DNA of 64,000 nt from Polyodon spathula (Eukaryota > Chordata > Actinopteri > Acipenseriformes > Polyodontidae), in contig NC_054534.1 in NCBI RefSeq assembly GCF_017654505.1, forward strand, positions 48,248,788-48,312,787, read 5' to 3'. Under the pieces are notes generated by a model that was given only the letters and a program-made list of their open reading frames with translations, was not told the origin of the DNA and did no database searches. Shown here in pieces: positions 11,083 through 24,141 of this stretch (position 1 is its first letter; the number at the start of each line of letters is the position of its first letter). Position numbers and translations under genes: made by a program.

Positions 11083-12739
11083 GTGAGTCTACATCTTGCA
11101 AACTAGACAAGAGGCTTAAACAGAACATGCACAAAATAGAAGACCACCTGACTGAAATTACTTGTTACTTGAGCTGGACCACTTAAATACTTATAAAGAT
11201 CAGAATAGGATTTCTGAAGAGATTAGTTGAAGTTTTTTTTCCCCACATGTCAGTGATGTTACAACTTATTAAAATCAGGAATAGTTATTCACAAATGATT
11301 CTGAGATGGTTAGTAAAGAATTTTCAGCCGTGTTTTATCTTAGTGATAAGTGTAATGTGTCTGTTATAACATACTGTATACATAGTGTTCTGCATTCTTT
11401 TATAACGTACTGTATACACAGTGTTCTGTGTTTTAGTTTTTACCTTTAAAAAATGTTTCCAGGTATTTTTATGAGTTTATTTTAAATATATTAAAATAGG
11501 GATAATCGGTTAAAAAAATAAATAAATAAATAAAATTAAACAAAACTTTTAAAATTTAAACATGGGTAAAAATCGGTAGGAAAAAATCTCAGTATACACA
11601 CTTTACATGTGGAATATGATGCGTAGCAGTTCTGGTTTCTGATTAATAATGTCCCTGGCATGTACGATAAAGCACAATCTGCAAGTTGAATCCACGTTTT
11701 CCCAAGTTGGTACTTTGCGAACGTTTGGGCAATCATTATGCTGACGGAAATAGTATCTACAGAAGTTATGAACATGACATCAGTACAAAACAAGCCAGGT
11801 TTATTCATCTTTAAATCATAAAAAGAAAAGAAAATTGCAGCACTGTGTCAAAGTCATTAACACAGTCATTCTGCACTCTTGTTTTTTAAAGCATGTAAAA
11901 GCCACATAAATGGATTGGTTGTCTCTCAGTTTACTTTGTTGTTTTAGTTTAATGTGCCGCTAATTTTTCAGTATGTTCTTTTATTGTCAGTGTGAACATG
12001 TGCCTCAATGCAGCAGTATGCAGCGCTGTGCATCCTCTGCCTTATCTGACCCACTCCTGTTATTTTTGCTTTCTGTTTACTTCGAAACATTTGTTTTCTT
12101 TTGAATATTCATAAGATGATTTAAGTTTTCTCCCCATTCCTCATCCACTAAAAATATTATATTTATATATAAGTATTTCAATTTAGTTTTTGATCAAGCT
12201 AGTACTTACTATGCCCGGCAATTGCCACAATAATCAGACTTAGATTGGCCAGCATAATCAGGTGATAATGTGTTTGTGAAGTAACAGAGAACCACGTTTG
12301 AACGTTATTTGTCCTCTAGTGTCTAAACGTGTATCCTAGGATACAGTGTAGGGCTGCTTATTACAATGTCAGAGTAAAAATAAAACAGCAATTAAATCAA
12401 AATATTGTGTATTTCTTAGAAAATAGCACTGGGAAAATATTGAATAATAGACAAAAATCAGGTATAAATCAATAAAAATCGACGTGCAGTAAAAAAAAAA
12501 AAATCTTGTAATTTTTCGATAAAATTCAGAAAACACCGGAAACGCTGAACACTATGTATAGAGTATGTGATGGTTGTTTAACATATTCTAAATTTCAGAA
12601 ATTCTTCTAAACATCAGAACAAATGTAAATTAAAAAAAAAAAAACATCAGTGGTATTTTTAGGACAGTGCACAGTAGAAATTAAACATTTTATTCACAGA
12701 ATGCTTATTTACATTGCATTTTTTTCATATTTTCCACAG
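11083..12739 (+). other. Phase-1 intron of the FRMPD1-like gene
   Basis: Begins GTGAGT and ends tttccacag. No coding sequence or classified transposon recognised; it contains A-rich tracts and a duplicated block near 11360-11420 (ataacatactgtatacatag repeated as ataacgtactgtatacacag). Confidence 0.8.
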
Positions 12740-14934
12740 ATGATGTGGACATCTGCAGTACTGATGAAAGTAACAATGCTTTGCTGAGAACAGTACGCTT
12801 CAGTGATATTGGAACAACTGTTGCAGAAAGGGAAGAAGAGAAGAAAAGCAAAAAAAGACGTTCGTTTTTGGAAACAGACTACACTTCCCAGGTATCTTTC
12901 CCCTCAGAGGCTCCCAGGAGCAAGGAACAATTGTGTTACTACAAAAAGGAGGCCTTGACCTCTCATGAGAACCTATCCCTAACCACATCATCTCTGAGGA
13001 GCACAGAGGGCGAACCAGCCTTCCTGGAGACCAAACTAATCACTCAGCGGGGGTCCCAGAGGCCAGCTGCTAGCAAGAAGCTTTCCTCCGAGCTGATGGA
13101 AATGGAGCCTGACACCATGGAGACCAAGTCTGTGACTGAATCTCTCAAAGGAATGTCATCCATACTGGCCATTCGCTGCCAGAGTGATCCAGAGAAAAAG
13201 GAAGGATCAGATGGAAAAGCAGGGGACATGAACAAGAAGCTATTTTTACATCACATGTTTACAAGCACAGATGACGGGCAAGCAAATTTCTTTAAAGACG
13301 ATAACATGGAGCGAGCAGAGGCTATTCACACTGAATGGGCTTCTGAGAGTGTCTCTCCTACAGAGACAAACAAAATATGCACAAACAACAGTCTTCCTTG
13401 CAAAGAGAATGAATCGGAAAGAGTATTGAACAAATATACTAAGACTGACACAAATCTACAAGGACCTGTCCAGAATGTAGATAATGGAATAGGCGCATTA
13501 GTTTTCACAGATGACACATTTCAAGAACTCAAGTATACTACCAGTCCTGTAGATGATGACCAGGGGGATGAGCATGAACAAACAACCCCTTCCTTTTCCG
13601 AAGTGCATTACCAGACCCCACTAGCAGATTTTTGTTCAGCAGATATCAGAAAAGGGGTTCCAGTGAGTCATGATTGTCTTCTACAGGTTGGTCTGGAGGC
13701 TTCTCCAGAGAGCTGCATCACCAGTGAACTCAATTACAATTTCAATGGAGTGTCAGGTGTGGTGAGCCGCCTGTCCACTTCAACCGTGAAAAATAAAATT
13801 CAAAGACTGCCCTTGTACTTATCAAAGTCTCGTGAAACAATTAGAGACTGTATAAATGGCTCCCCAAGAAGCCAGGGGTCCGGCAGCTCCCCCAAAACAG
13901 AACAGCCTGCTTATGAACGTAGCCAGTCAGATTCAACAGCTGATTGCACCATCAGTGAAGTGGGTGCTGCTGCTGAAGACTGTCCTGACCCACAATCCCC
14001 AACAATGATGGAAGATAAATCTGGAGCATCTACAGAATTTCTGGCCCCAGCAGAAGGTCATCTTGGCAAAGAAGAGTTTATCTTTCTAACTCACCATGAC
14101 TTTGAACTGCCTGAGAGCAGCCTGGAGAATGTGGAACCTAACATGTTCAGTGGAACAAATACATATTTTGATTTCCCACCTCTTAAAACTAGCCTTGCAT
14201 TAAAGAGCAAGTTGGAAGCATGTGACTGCCAGACAGTTTATGCTAATTGCTTCAGTAGAACAAAAAGCAGTTTTGATGATGAAATCACTGTTTTTGAGTA
14301 TTCATGCAAGACATCAGTACCCTTGACCATGCCTCCTTCCCCTAGTAGCCATTATCTTGCAGAGAGTCCTTTGCTTTCACCCTCAGCTACTGACCACTCT
14401 GATAGATTGGAGGATACACTCAACCAGCTGAGGAACAACTCATATGGGATGCTGCAGGGCTTCAGTCAGCTTCAGAGCGACATCTTGGAGCTGATGAGGG
14501 TACTAAAGGAGAATCCAGAGAGCCGAGGACAGCACCACAAAGAGACGTGTGCTGTTCAGTTCTCAGAAAACAAGCACCTGCTCTTTGCAGAATGCAGAAA
14601 ACTGATGTCCAGTTGTCAGAAGGTCATACGGGTTGACCAGAGGCCTGAGGATATGCTACAGATGCTTTCTGGGAGCTTCCAGACTCTGGTCCACCTCGCA
14701 TCTGTCTGCCTCTGGTTCACCAACTGCATCCGCTGTCGAAAGCGGCACAATAAGGTTCTGAGCAGCTTGAGAGAGATTGTCAGCACCTACAAGGAATTCA
14801 CCATGGCTGCTGAAAAGGCATGTGGGAGGAGCTGCCACGATTTAGCCATTAAGTTACTAGCGCGGCAGTGCACTGCACTTACTGCTAAAGTATTTTGCCT
14901 AACACAGCTCTTCAGAACACTGACATCCCTGTAA
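12740..14934 (+). CDS. frmpd1: FRMPD1-like protein, terminal coding exon
   Basis: The split codon G|AT joins this exon to 11082, giving ...AIDDVDICSTDES, and the frame stays open to TAA at 14932-14934 (about 730 residues). At 13102-13137 it encodes MEPDTMETKSVT, which matches the short peptide in FRMPD1/FRMPD4 that binds the TPR repeats of LGN (GPSM2), linking these scaffolds to spindle orientation and G-protein signalling. The middle is low-complexity and Ser/Thr-rich. The last 180 residues (from about 14395, starting near DRLEDTLNQLRNN) form the conserved helical C-terminal region, with LARQCTALTAKVFCLTQLFR near the end. The protein ends TSL. No frame break, so the gene looks functional here. 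Upstream exons are not in the window. Confidence 0.85.
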
Positions 14935-15423
14935 ATCCAGACTACACCCAAAACTCTTTGAGACCTGAAGGACCAGCGCTTGCAGAATATCACAAATGTG
15001 TTGCCAGGTCTTTGCTGGGGGCATTGTTTGACTTTTTGACAGTTCAATGTTACATATTAAAATATTTCCCCAGAATTCACTTATCTTTTCCAGTGGTGGT
15101 GGTGGTGGTGGTGGTCCTCTAAGACAACTGCACAACTTAGTGGCACTGATTCACAAGTTACTTTGTCCATGATAGCCCAACCAAAATGCTGCAACGCATT
15201 GCCAGTGGGGGCCCTGTTTATATTGTTTTATAGCAGGGTGGCACTAAAGCACAAGAAGATGGTTTGCCCCCCATCATATACTAAAAGACAATACAATTGG
15301 CTTGGTTCAACTTGTATGGACTGCAAAAATTCATTATTACTGTCAGAATGTTTAGCATGGCTACAAGAAGCTTTATAATAAGGAAATAAGGAAAGGAATA
15401 AGGAAATATCTTGCACTAATAAA
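14935..15423 (+). other. Likely 3' UTR of the FRMPD1-like gene
   Basis: Follows the stop directly. Includes a GGT triplet repeat at about 15094-15114 and a candidate polyadenylation signal AATAAA at 15418-15423. More AATAAA motifs follow near 15525 and 15620, so the true end is uncertain. Confidence 0.5.
15418..15423 (+). promoter_or_regulatory. Candidate polyadenylation signal
   Basis: AATAAA about 485 bp after the stop codon. Other copies downstream are possible alternatives. Confidence 0.35.
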
Positions 15424-16420
15424 AATGCATATTAGTATTTCAATGCCGTATGATGGGAATGCATAGATAAGTAAAATATATAAATGAGACAATCTCCCTT
15501 CTTTCTTATACAGTACTTTATACAAATAATAAACATACACTAAAAAGAAGGTTGTTTGATGTACGTATTTGTGTACAAAGCTAAAGCTTATGATCGATAT
15601 ACAAAAGTTATGTAAAATAATAATAAACAAATTATATACAGGATTATATACAGTTTTGGTAATTAATGGTTCAATATGAACTTGAAATTATGTTTACTTT
15701 CTGTTGCTTTTCAATTAATTAATTTGAAAAAAAAAAGTCAAGAATTGGTTTCAGTTCCAGCAGGATTTCGAGAATCTGCATTTGTTCAGAGTAATATGAT
15801 CTTGAACACATTGCACATGCTGAAATGTATGATTGAAATAGAAAACTGCTAGAGGTCAGCAATAAATACCCAAGTAGGTGTTCTTAGTAATTTAGAAATT
15901 AAATCCTGAAACTCTTCCATGCATAAATTTAAATCTATTTTTTTGTTCAAATTATCTTCTGGCAGGTTATATATTAGTAACCGAGCTTGCTACTCTTGGC
16001 GGTTCGTTGCCCCTTTAAAACAGTCCCAGGACACAGAAATTGACTGTTTTGGGGCTTACGCGCTATTTTTAATAACACACCAACAACGAAATAAACAAAA
16101 CAAACACCTAGCTCCCTCAGAGCACTAACTAAACAGATGCAGGTTGCTGACTAACGCGCAGGACAGCTAAGCTGTTTACCTGACATATAACACGAAAACA
16201 AAAAAAGCACAAATTATCAAACACAAGGTTTCACACTACCTTTTTACAATTGAACACAACTGGGCTCTTCACACAGCAACCCTAAGCAGACTGGATAATT
16301 AACAATAAAACAATTAACACAAATATCGTTAAACTAATAAATAAACCTATTTATTTATTTATTTGTTAGTTTTTTCTAGCAGGGAGGAAATTAACCCTCT
16401 ACCTGCCTGGTGTTTGTTTA

Positions 16421-16480
<60 letters not shown>

Positions 16481-17467
16481 CAATAAGAAACACAATGACA
16501 CTGCTGGTAGACTGATCAATTAAGTAATTGATTTCAATGTTTGTCAGTTGCTAATTATCCCATACAAAGTGGAAATAGTGGAGGCAGTGTCACACTTCAA
16601 TTTTTTTCATATATTTCAAGAACATCTTATCCAATTATCATGAAACTTGGTGTGAATATTATTTAGCACAGGGGTGTCATTTGTTCAGTTTGACATACTT
16701 AATATTTTCAAGGTCTTTTACAGTTGATGGTTTTAAAAATGCAATTGATTCAAGGTACTCTACCTAGTAAACATTTTGAGGCCTGAAGAGAAGTGTTAAA
16801 TGTGTCCACTTAATCAAATAATTAGACCAATAAAGTAACTGACAGCTTGGGTTGAACGAAAGCCAGAAGACACTACGACCCTCCAGGAACTGAGTTTGAC
16901 ACTGTGTAAGGATGTGGGTATTCACTGACATGGCAGACAGGTGTATTTGCAAACACAGCACAGGCGCCCAGTTTTATGTTTCTTTTTCTTTCTGCAGTGC
17001 TTTATTTTAGTCCACAGAGGGCGCTGTTTTCCGTGGCCTGTATACTGGCAATGGTAATCAGGACCACAGGGTTACCAACACAGGTATATGGATGCAGGTT
17101 CGTGCAGGCGCAGTCACAGGTGCTCAAAAATAATAATGAAAACAAAAGGCGAAAAAAAATGGAAAATAAAACAGTAATAAAACTACAAAACAAAAGTGCT
17201 GCTTCCTCGTATATCTGCACACGTCCCCTCGGGTACATAATACTTTATTTTATATGGTCTTCTTTCTCTAGGCTGGCTGTCTTCCTCAGCCGTGCTTGCC
17301 TAGTTTAGTCACTCGCTCCAACCACTGGCGTTACTGCCTGGTCTATGTTTACACTGGACTTCTCAGCCAGCGTCTCTGTGTATTCTCAATCACGGCCACC
17401 TGATTGCATAGCACTGGCTTACTACACAGCCTTCACTTCAAAGCGAGAAAGGCTGTCTGGCATGGCT
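15424..17467. other. Non-coding downstream sequence with unclassified repeats
   Basis: No supported gene. Blocks such as 15975-16150 and 17000-17460 look like repeat-derived DNA by composition, but I could not assign ends or a class. The (TA)n tract at 16424-16479 lies within it. Confidence 0.4.
16424..16479. repeat. (TA)n microsatellite
   Basis: About 28 uninterrupted TA dinucleotides. Confidence 0.95.
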
Positions 17468-18524
17468 TCATCCACTGAACTGAAAGAGTGCACCTGGGTT
17501 TAGGGCAGCCTTCCAGGTGAGGTCTGTCAAGGGAGCAGCTAGTGTGGCGAAGCTCAGGATGAACTTCCTATAATAGCCTGCTAGTCCCAAGAAAGAGTGC
17601 ACCTGGGTTTTGGTCATAGGGACCGGACAGTCAGTCAAGGCTTTCACATTAGCAACCAGTGGTCTGATCTGGACATTTCCTACTTGATACCCCAAATACT
17701 TCGACTCACTCTTCCCAATGGCACATTTCTTTGGGTTAGCAGTGAGCCCCGCCTCCCACACATTGCAGTACCACCGTTACCTTACCCAGATGACTCGGCC
17801 AATCCTCACTGTGGATAACCACGCCATCTATGTAAGAAACAGCGTACTACTGATGGGACCGCAAAATGCGATCCATCATCTGCTGGAAAGTGGCTGGTGG
17901 TCCGTGCAATCCAAAGGGTACGGTGCTAAATTGGTACAATATAAAGGTAGTCTGAAATGCCGTCCTCTTTCTGGATTCCAGGGTCAGGGGTATCTGCCAG
18001 TACCCTTTTGTTAAATCCAGTGTCGTCATAAAATGAGCCCTGCCTAGACACTCCAGCAACTCATCTACCCGGGGCATAGGATAAACGTCAAACTTCGATT
18101 TTTCATTAACTCACCTGAAGTCAATGCAAAATCGAGTTGACCTGCCCGGCTTGTCCACTAAAACAATCAGACTGTTCAAGTCACTTTGGGACTCTTCTTT
18201 TACACCCAGTCTGAGCACCTCGTCAATCTCTACCTTTATTACCTGCCTTTTGTGTTCAGGAATGTGGTACGGCCTCTGGTGAACTTGCGCCCCTGGCTCA
18301 ACTTCATTGTGATGGTGTGCTACTCGAGTTTTCCCCGGGACGGGACAAAACACATCAGGAAACTCCGCCACCAGCACCCGAGCCTGACATTTCTGTGTTG
18401 GTGTCAGATTATCTGCAATCTGTAACAACCCCTTTTTTGCCAACACAGAAAGATCAGATCCCAGGTCTGTGACATCATCTGCTTGCGCCACTGAAAAAGC
18501 CTCCTGTTGCAACCAGGGCTTCAA
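17468..18524 (-). pseudogene. Gypsy reverse transcriptase relic
   Basis: Frame 18524-18111 begins in the linker after integrase and reaches RPYHIPEHKRQVIKVEI and the RFCIDFR block. Frame 18077-17847 carries LDLTKGYWQIPL (catalytic aspartate) and FGLHGPPATFQQMMDRIL. The catalytic YIDD box should follow; 17846-17762 is disrupted. Frame 17761-17468 carries the palm and thumb block KKCAIGKSESKYLGYQVG and FLGLAGYYRKFI. The sequence stops before RNase H. Confidence 0.85.
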
Positions 18525-18566
18525 GAAGTTTACATAATAAATGTGCTTTTCTCTCCGTTGCTCTGG

Positions 18567-19726
18567 CTAGCAGATCTCATAGACCACTGCCCCAATCTGG
18601 TGTGTAACCTCAAAAGGTTCTTGCCACTTCACCAGTAGTTTAGACTCTGAGCTGGGTAACAATAGAATCACTTTATCCCCCGACTGAAACGTATTTAACC
18701 AAGCAACCCTGTTATATTGGGTCTCCTGTCTGCATTGAGCCTGCTGCAAATTGTCATGCAACCATTTTCCTACAGGCTTAAGACATTTGCGCAGGTCCAG
18801 CGCATACCAGACAGTATTGGTCGAAATTATCCTGCTGTTCCTCTCACATTTCTCTGTCCAGATCGAGCACACCCTGGGGTCTCCGCCCATACAGCAGCTC
18901 GAATGGTGAAAACCCCGTAGAAGCCTAAGGTAGCTCTCTGATAGCAAAGAGAAGGGGAGGAATCAGCTGGTCCCAGTAGCGCACGTCACTGTCAATAAAT
19001 CTGTGCAACATGTTTTTGAGGGTCGTATTAAAATCCTCCACAAGACCATCAGTCTGGGGGTGAAAAACTGAGGTCAAACTGGTCTTAATCCCCAAAAGTT
19101 TACATGTTCCGCAGACTAGCCGTGACATAAAGTTGGTGCTTTGGTCAGTCAGTATTTCTTTGGGGATTCCCACTCAGGAGAAACCCTTCACAAGCTTGTT
19201 GGTAACAGACTTAGCAGACTCAGATCAGAGAGGAATGGTCTCTGGATAAAGCATAGCATAATCCAAAATGACCAATAGGTGTGTGTATCCCACCTTGCTC
19301 CTTTCTAGCGGACCTACTATATCTACTCCAAATGCGCTCAAACCAAGCTTCTACTAGTGGCAACGGCACCAATGGAGCTCATGGGATGGCTCTAGGGCTA
19401 GCTTTCTGACACTCCCCACATTGTTCGCAAAAATGCCTGACGTCACCATCCAGCCCCTGCCAATAGAACCCTGTCACGAGACTCGTTTTGGTCTTGTCTC
19501 TTCCCAAATGACCAGACAGGGGAATAGCGTCAGCAAGCTGAAACAAATCCTCCTTAAAGCGCTGAGGAATGAGCAACTGGTGACGCACTTCCCCCATCTG
19601 GGGTAATTTGTCAACACGGTACAGAAGGTCTTGATTAATTTCAAAGTGAGGATACGTGGCAGCACATCTGGGCTCGACCACCCGACCATTAACCACAGAT
19701 GTTTGGTCAAAGAGCCTGCCCAGCAC
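18567..19726 (-). pseudogene. Gypsy integrase relic
   Basis: Frame 19726-19379 carries the H2C2 zinc-binding domain (SGHLGRDKT ... CEQCGECQK). Frame 19173-18925 carries part of the catalytic core with the block LTDQSTNFMSRL (active-site aspartate) and HPQTDGLVEDFN (active-site glutamate region). Frame 18947-18567 holds the C-terminal domain with GDKVILLLPSSESKLLVKWQ. Stops and frameshifts separate the three parts. In life the enzyme would insert the cDNA. Confidence 0.8.
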
Positions 19727-20019
19727 ATCATCACATCCTGGTTTGAGTCAGGAGTCACGAGAGCGAGCTAAAAAATCCACTCCCATGGCTTCCAGCTACG
19801 GATCGGGTTGGTACTGAGCGGAGGCAGCCGAGCCAGACCCCTGCGCTGGCTCCGCGGCCTTCCACCCAGACTCCTCACCAATCACCCCCACCTAAGACTT
19901 ATCCAACTCCCTCCATTGCCAGCCTTCATTCTTAGTGGCCCGGTGGTCCTGTTTAGTTTTGCGGGGTCTAAATCTATGGCAAAACCATGCTGGGTCACGA
20001 AAGGGGAAGATCTCTCCAA

Positions 20020-20345
20020 TTACTTCCTCTTAGCCAATAGGGAGGACAGGGCTGTCACAGCAGCCAACCAATCTTTAAAGTGCTTGCAGTCCTGTCCCAG
20101 AACCACCGGCACTGGCAATCGAGGACCCAAAGCCAATTGTACTTGCGTCACCTGCTGGACAACTTTCAAATTCACATACATTTTGGGATAAGTGCGCACA
20201 TCCCCATGAATACATTTAATATGCACCTGTCACGTTACTTTCTTATGCCCAGGTAAGATTAAGCTCTCTGAATCTGAATCTAAGAGAGCTTGGGTTTGTG
20301 TATCATTCATTGACACAGGAATCACAAAACCTGTCTGCTGGAGTG
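20020..20345 (-). pseudogene. Gypsy retropepsin-like protease relic
   Basis: The minus-strand frame reads TQALLDSDSESLILPG. The homologous block of the second copy (about 56650) reads TQALLDSGCGQSLV. Retropepsins need D-(S/T)-G at the catalytic site; this copy has DSD, and a stop follows the block, so it is inactive. Just upstream, near 20350-20450, a decayed CCHC knuckle (SHIDQDCPTMGC) marks the end of gag. Confidence 0.7.
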
Positions 20346-20465
20346 ACTAATGGATTGGAACATACTGGTCAGGTGAGGTCACATCCCATAGTGGGGCAAT
20401 CCTGGTCGATGTGGCTCACCTCCCAGCTTGTTCTACACATCAGTGAAGTAGTTTCCTGCCAGGAA

Positions 20466-22245
20466 GCTTCAGCAGGAGGGCTGGACGATAGGGTGGCCGA
20501 GCGAGACCCGGTGTAACACCACAGCAGCCCGTGGGTGACCCCACTCTGCCCCAGTTCTCAGGCCAGGAGCTCCCACCGCCACGCTCCAGCCAAAGACCTG
20601 GCTACCCCTTCCCCAAGTCCCTTTGCCCTCCCTGGGGCCAGTAGAGGGGATGTGCGCGGGACAGATTGGGACATGAAAGTAGGCGTCTTGTAGGTCAATC
20701 GATGTGAACCAGACGCCCGGTTGGATGGACTGGAGGATACGCTGTGCTGTCAACATGTTAACTTCCACTGTTGAGGAACAAGTTGAGGACCCTGAAGTCC
20801 AGAATTGGTCTGAAACCACCATCCCTTTTGGGCACCAGGAAGTACCTGGAGTAAAAGCCACTGAGAGCATCGCTCACTTACCAAGCGTACAGTGTTCTTC
20901 TGTTGAAGACTGATAATCTCCTATTGAAGGAGTATTGCTCTCGCTGGTTCAACGGTAGTGAGGATCACACTCTTGAAGGGTGGCAGACCTATGTGGAATG
21001 GTAGAGCATATCCATGTCTCATTGTCGATAGCACCCAGGAGTCCTGGGTGCAGCCTTGCCATGGGTCATTGCCATTGGTCAGTCCAGTTGTGGGGGTTTG
21101 GTGGCAGTGGGGGCCCCTCAGGGCTGGTCTCCCTTGGACTTGGGAGGGGGCGGGTCTTTCTTAGGCCCCGGTCTCGGTCTCCAGCCAGAGAACTGGTTAC
21201 CCCTGGCTGGAGGCAGTTCCTTGCCATCAGATCTGCCTCTGCCTGCTTGTGTGCTCTCAGGTGGAGGGCGCTGTTCAGGCCCTTTTGCCCTAGCAGGCTG
21301 TGAATGCCACCTTGGGCGCTGACAGTAAGCCGGAAGGTGTGAGAATTTGGAGGCGACCTCCATGGCCTTGTGGGACCTCTCAAGGCTCACATCAGTGGTC
21401 GTCCCAAATGTCTGCCCCGATGTAATGGGGGCATCCAGTAACGCCACCCTCTCAGTCTCCACGACCTTGGCTTGTGTCAGCTACAAATGCCGGTGAGCAG
21501 CCACCATCGCCACCAGCGACCTCCCTGATGCCTGGCCTAACTCCCCCATTAGGTCAGTCATTGCCTTTGCCACAGCCTGGAGCTCCCCTATGTCTGCCTC
21601 TGTGGATCTTTCCTGCAGCCTCTGCTAATTGGGTCTGGTAGAGCACCAGTATAGCTATGGCGTTCGCTGCTCTAACTGACAGCGCTGTCAATGTGTTCGC
21701 TTTCCTTAGCATGGCATCCATTGTCCTGAAAGGCTTAGATGGACAGATTGGGTCCTTATCCCCCTTGGTGAAGGTGGAACCTTGCATAAATACCGTGACC
21801 ATGTCCCCAATAATGGGGAATATGCCTAGGCCAACTTCTTGGGCTCCTGCAGTATGCAGCAGAGACTCTGCTGTTCTGGAGGCTGAGGGTGCAGACGTTG
21901 GGTTGCTCCAGGAGGAAAGCACCAATTCCAGGAAGTCCTGGTACAAAGGAAAGGCTTGATGTGGTTGCCCTTTTTCTGGAGGAAGCGGTTCCCTTTTTCC
22001 TCCTGTTCTGCCAGCCAAGGAACATCCTTGGCTGCAGCTGCACGCTGCATTAGTGCCCAGAACTCTTCCCTCAGCGACACATGTGGCAGGGGCGGTAAGG
22101 AGTCCTCAGGGTCCGAGAGGTCTCATCTCGATGCCATGAAGGAGAGCTTGCCTGGGTAGGAGGTCTATGTAGTGGGGATGGGGAATGAGACTGTGGAAGT
22201 TGGGGCTGCCCAGTAGTAGGGGGCAGTCTGCCCTACGATTTTTTC
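20466..22245 (-). mobile_element. DIRS-type retrotransposon fragment
   Basis: Minus-strand Gag and the beginning of reverse transcriptase of the same family as the larger element at 28335-33454. Gag pieces lie at 22080-21118, with blocks such as LSVRAANAIAILVLYQTQLA and GDMVTVFMQGSTFTKGDKDP that match the plus-strand copy at 30010-30180. The start of reverse transcriptase is at about 20770-20640 (NMLTAQRIL ... TSIDLQDAYFHVPI) and then breaks off. No recombinase and no terminal repeat remain. It directly abuts the Gypsy relic on its 3' side. Confidence 0.75.
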
Positions 22246-22504
22246 TCCACAAGACCATTGAACGTGTGAAACGTGTTGTTTTTTTGTTTGTTTGTTCTTT
22301 TTAAGTTTTTTTATATAAATAAAATTAACTGAATTTTGAAGGCAACAGTGGTCATGTCCATCTTTTAAATGACATTGTTAGTGTGCGGCCAATAATATGC
22401 ATTTTTGATAGGATACTATTGTCTTGCTTTGGCCAGCACCTCATTAATTACTAAGCATTGGAGTTGACATATGACTTTTTCCTTTTATTTATTTATATGT
22501 ACAC
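22246..22504. other. Short unclassified stretch
   Basis: AT-rich, no feature recognised. Confidence 0.4.
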
Positions 22505-22925
22505 ACATTGAAACTCTGATACAGTGTACTGCCTTGGGACCGTAAAAACAGTATGTTATAACCGAGGTATGTAATAATCAGATACATGCACATACCCGCC
22601 AAAACAGAACAAAAATCAAAGCCTAGTACAGTACTAATTGATTAATTTACATATGCAATGTATGTAGTATAAAGGTTTATTACAGAAGAAACAATATAAA
22701 ACAATGTAACATGTAACTAGCACTGTACATTACTATACAGATACCTTGGATAAAGATGGTCAGCTAAATGATTTATAAAAAACAACAAAAAACATGTAAT
22801 GTACTGATACTACTGTACTGTAATAAGTAAAGTACAGTAATAATAAATTATAGAAATAACAAAACTGCTAATAATAATAAAAAATAATATACAAGTCAAT
22901 AAACATTACCATACAAACTGTCAGT
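22505..22925. mobile_element. Tigger/pogo-like non-autonomous copy 1
   Basis: Starts with ttgaaactctgataca and a ccttgggaccgtaaaa block, the same left-end sequence as copies at 23648 and 35078, and continues with the same GTACTGTA-rich body to about 22925. More diverged than the other two copies. Confidence 0.55.
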
Positions 22926-23646
<721 letters not shown>

Positions 23647-24141
23647 ACAGTGAAACTGTGATACAACGTATAGCCTTGGAAACATAAAATGAGTATGTTA
23701 TAACTGAGGTATGTAATAACCAGGTACAGTACTGTACCTGCACAAAACCCCCAAATTTAAAAAAGTACTGTAAAAACTAGTACTAACTGATTAATGTACA
23801 TATACAATGCATGTACAGCAGTAAAAATGTTTATTGCAGTAGAAACAAACAATTACTGCATGTAACTACAGTACTATACAATACTGTATTTTTTACATTC
23901 TGTATTTTTATATGTAGAGTATTAAATATGGTCAGCTAAATACAATTTAAAAAATAATGTACAGTATTGTAAATGAAAATATAATGTACCTGTACTGAAT
24001 ACTGTACTGTAATTAGTACAGTATTGTTAATTTACACATCACAGTATACTTGCATAAAACTACAGTGGCTTGGTACTGGATGTTTTGTAAATGCATTTTG
24101 CAAAACCTACTGTACTACTCACACACTTCTGCAAATCTGAC

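Larger units (their letters stand above)
17468..20465 (-). mobile_element. Gmr1-like Ty3/Gypsy retrotransposon relic, integrase upstream of reverse transcriptase
   Basis: Reading the minus strand, the order is zinc knuckle (about 20460-20350), protease (20340-20020), integrase (19726-18567), then reverse transcriptase (18524-17468). Ordinary Ty3/Gypsy elements place integrase last; the order here is the one described for Gmr1-like elements of fish. The integrase tail runs into the reverse transcriptase through a linker carrying KPWLQQEAF, which shows the order is native and not a rearrangement. RNase H and both LTRs are missing. A relative with the same order lies at 54805-61129. Confidence 0.85.

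Noticed and set aside
10287..11186. The open frame running past 11082 as a stand-alone protein
   Set aside because: AG|GTGAGT at 11082/11083 and the matching phase-1 acceptor at 12739/12740 show it is an exon; the tail after 11082 is intron.
10174..14934. FRMPD3 or FRMPD4 as the gene identity
   Set aside because: Not fully excluded. The estimated full length (about 1,580) fits FRMPD1 best, and the C-terminus TSL is not the PDZ-ligand type I associate with FRMPD4.
15960..16600. A minus-strand LTR starting TGTGACACTGCC near 16595
   Set aside because: No second copy, no CA-type opposite end and no 5-bp duplication could be identified.
17468..20465. Gene-order inversion by rearrangement in the Gypsy relic
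   Set aside because: The same integrase-to-RT junction occurs in an independent copy at 57041-57544, so the order is native.
20958..21322. Several plus-strand frames rich in glycine, proline and tryptophan
   Set aside because: They are antisense shadows of the minus-strand DIRS Gag.
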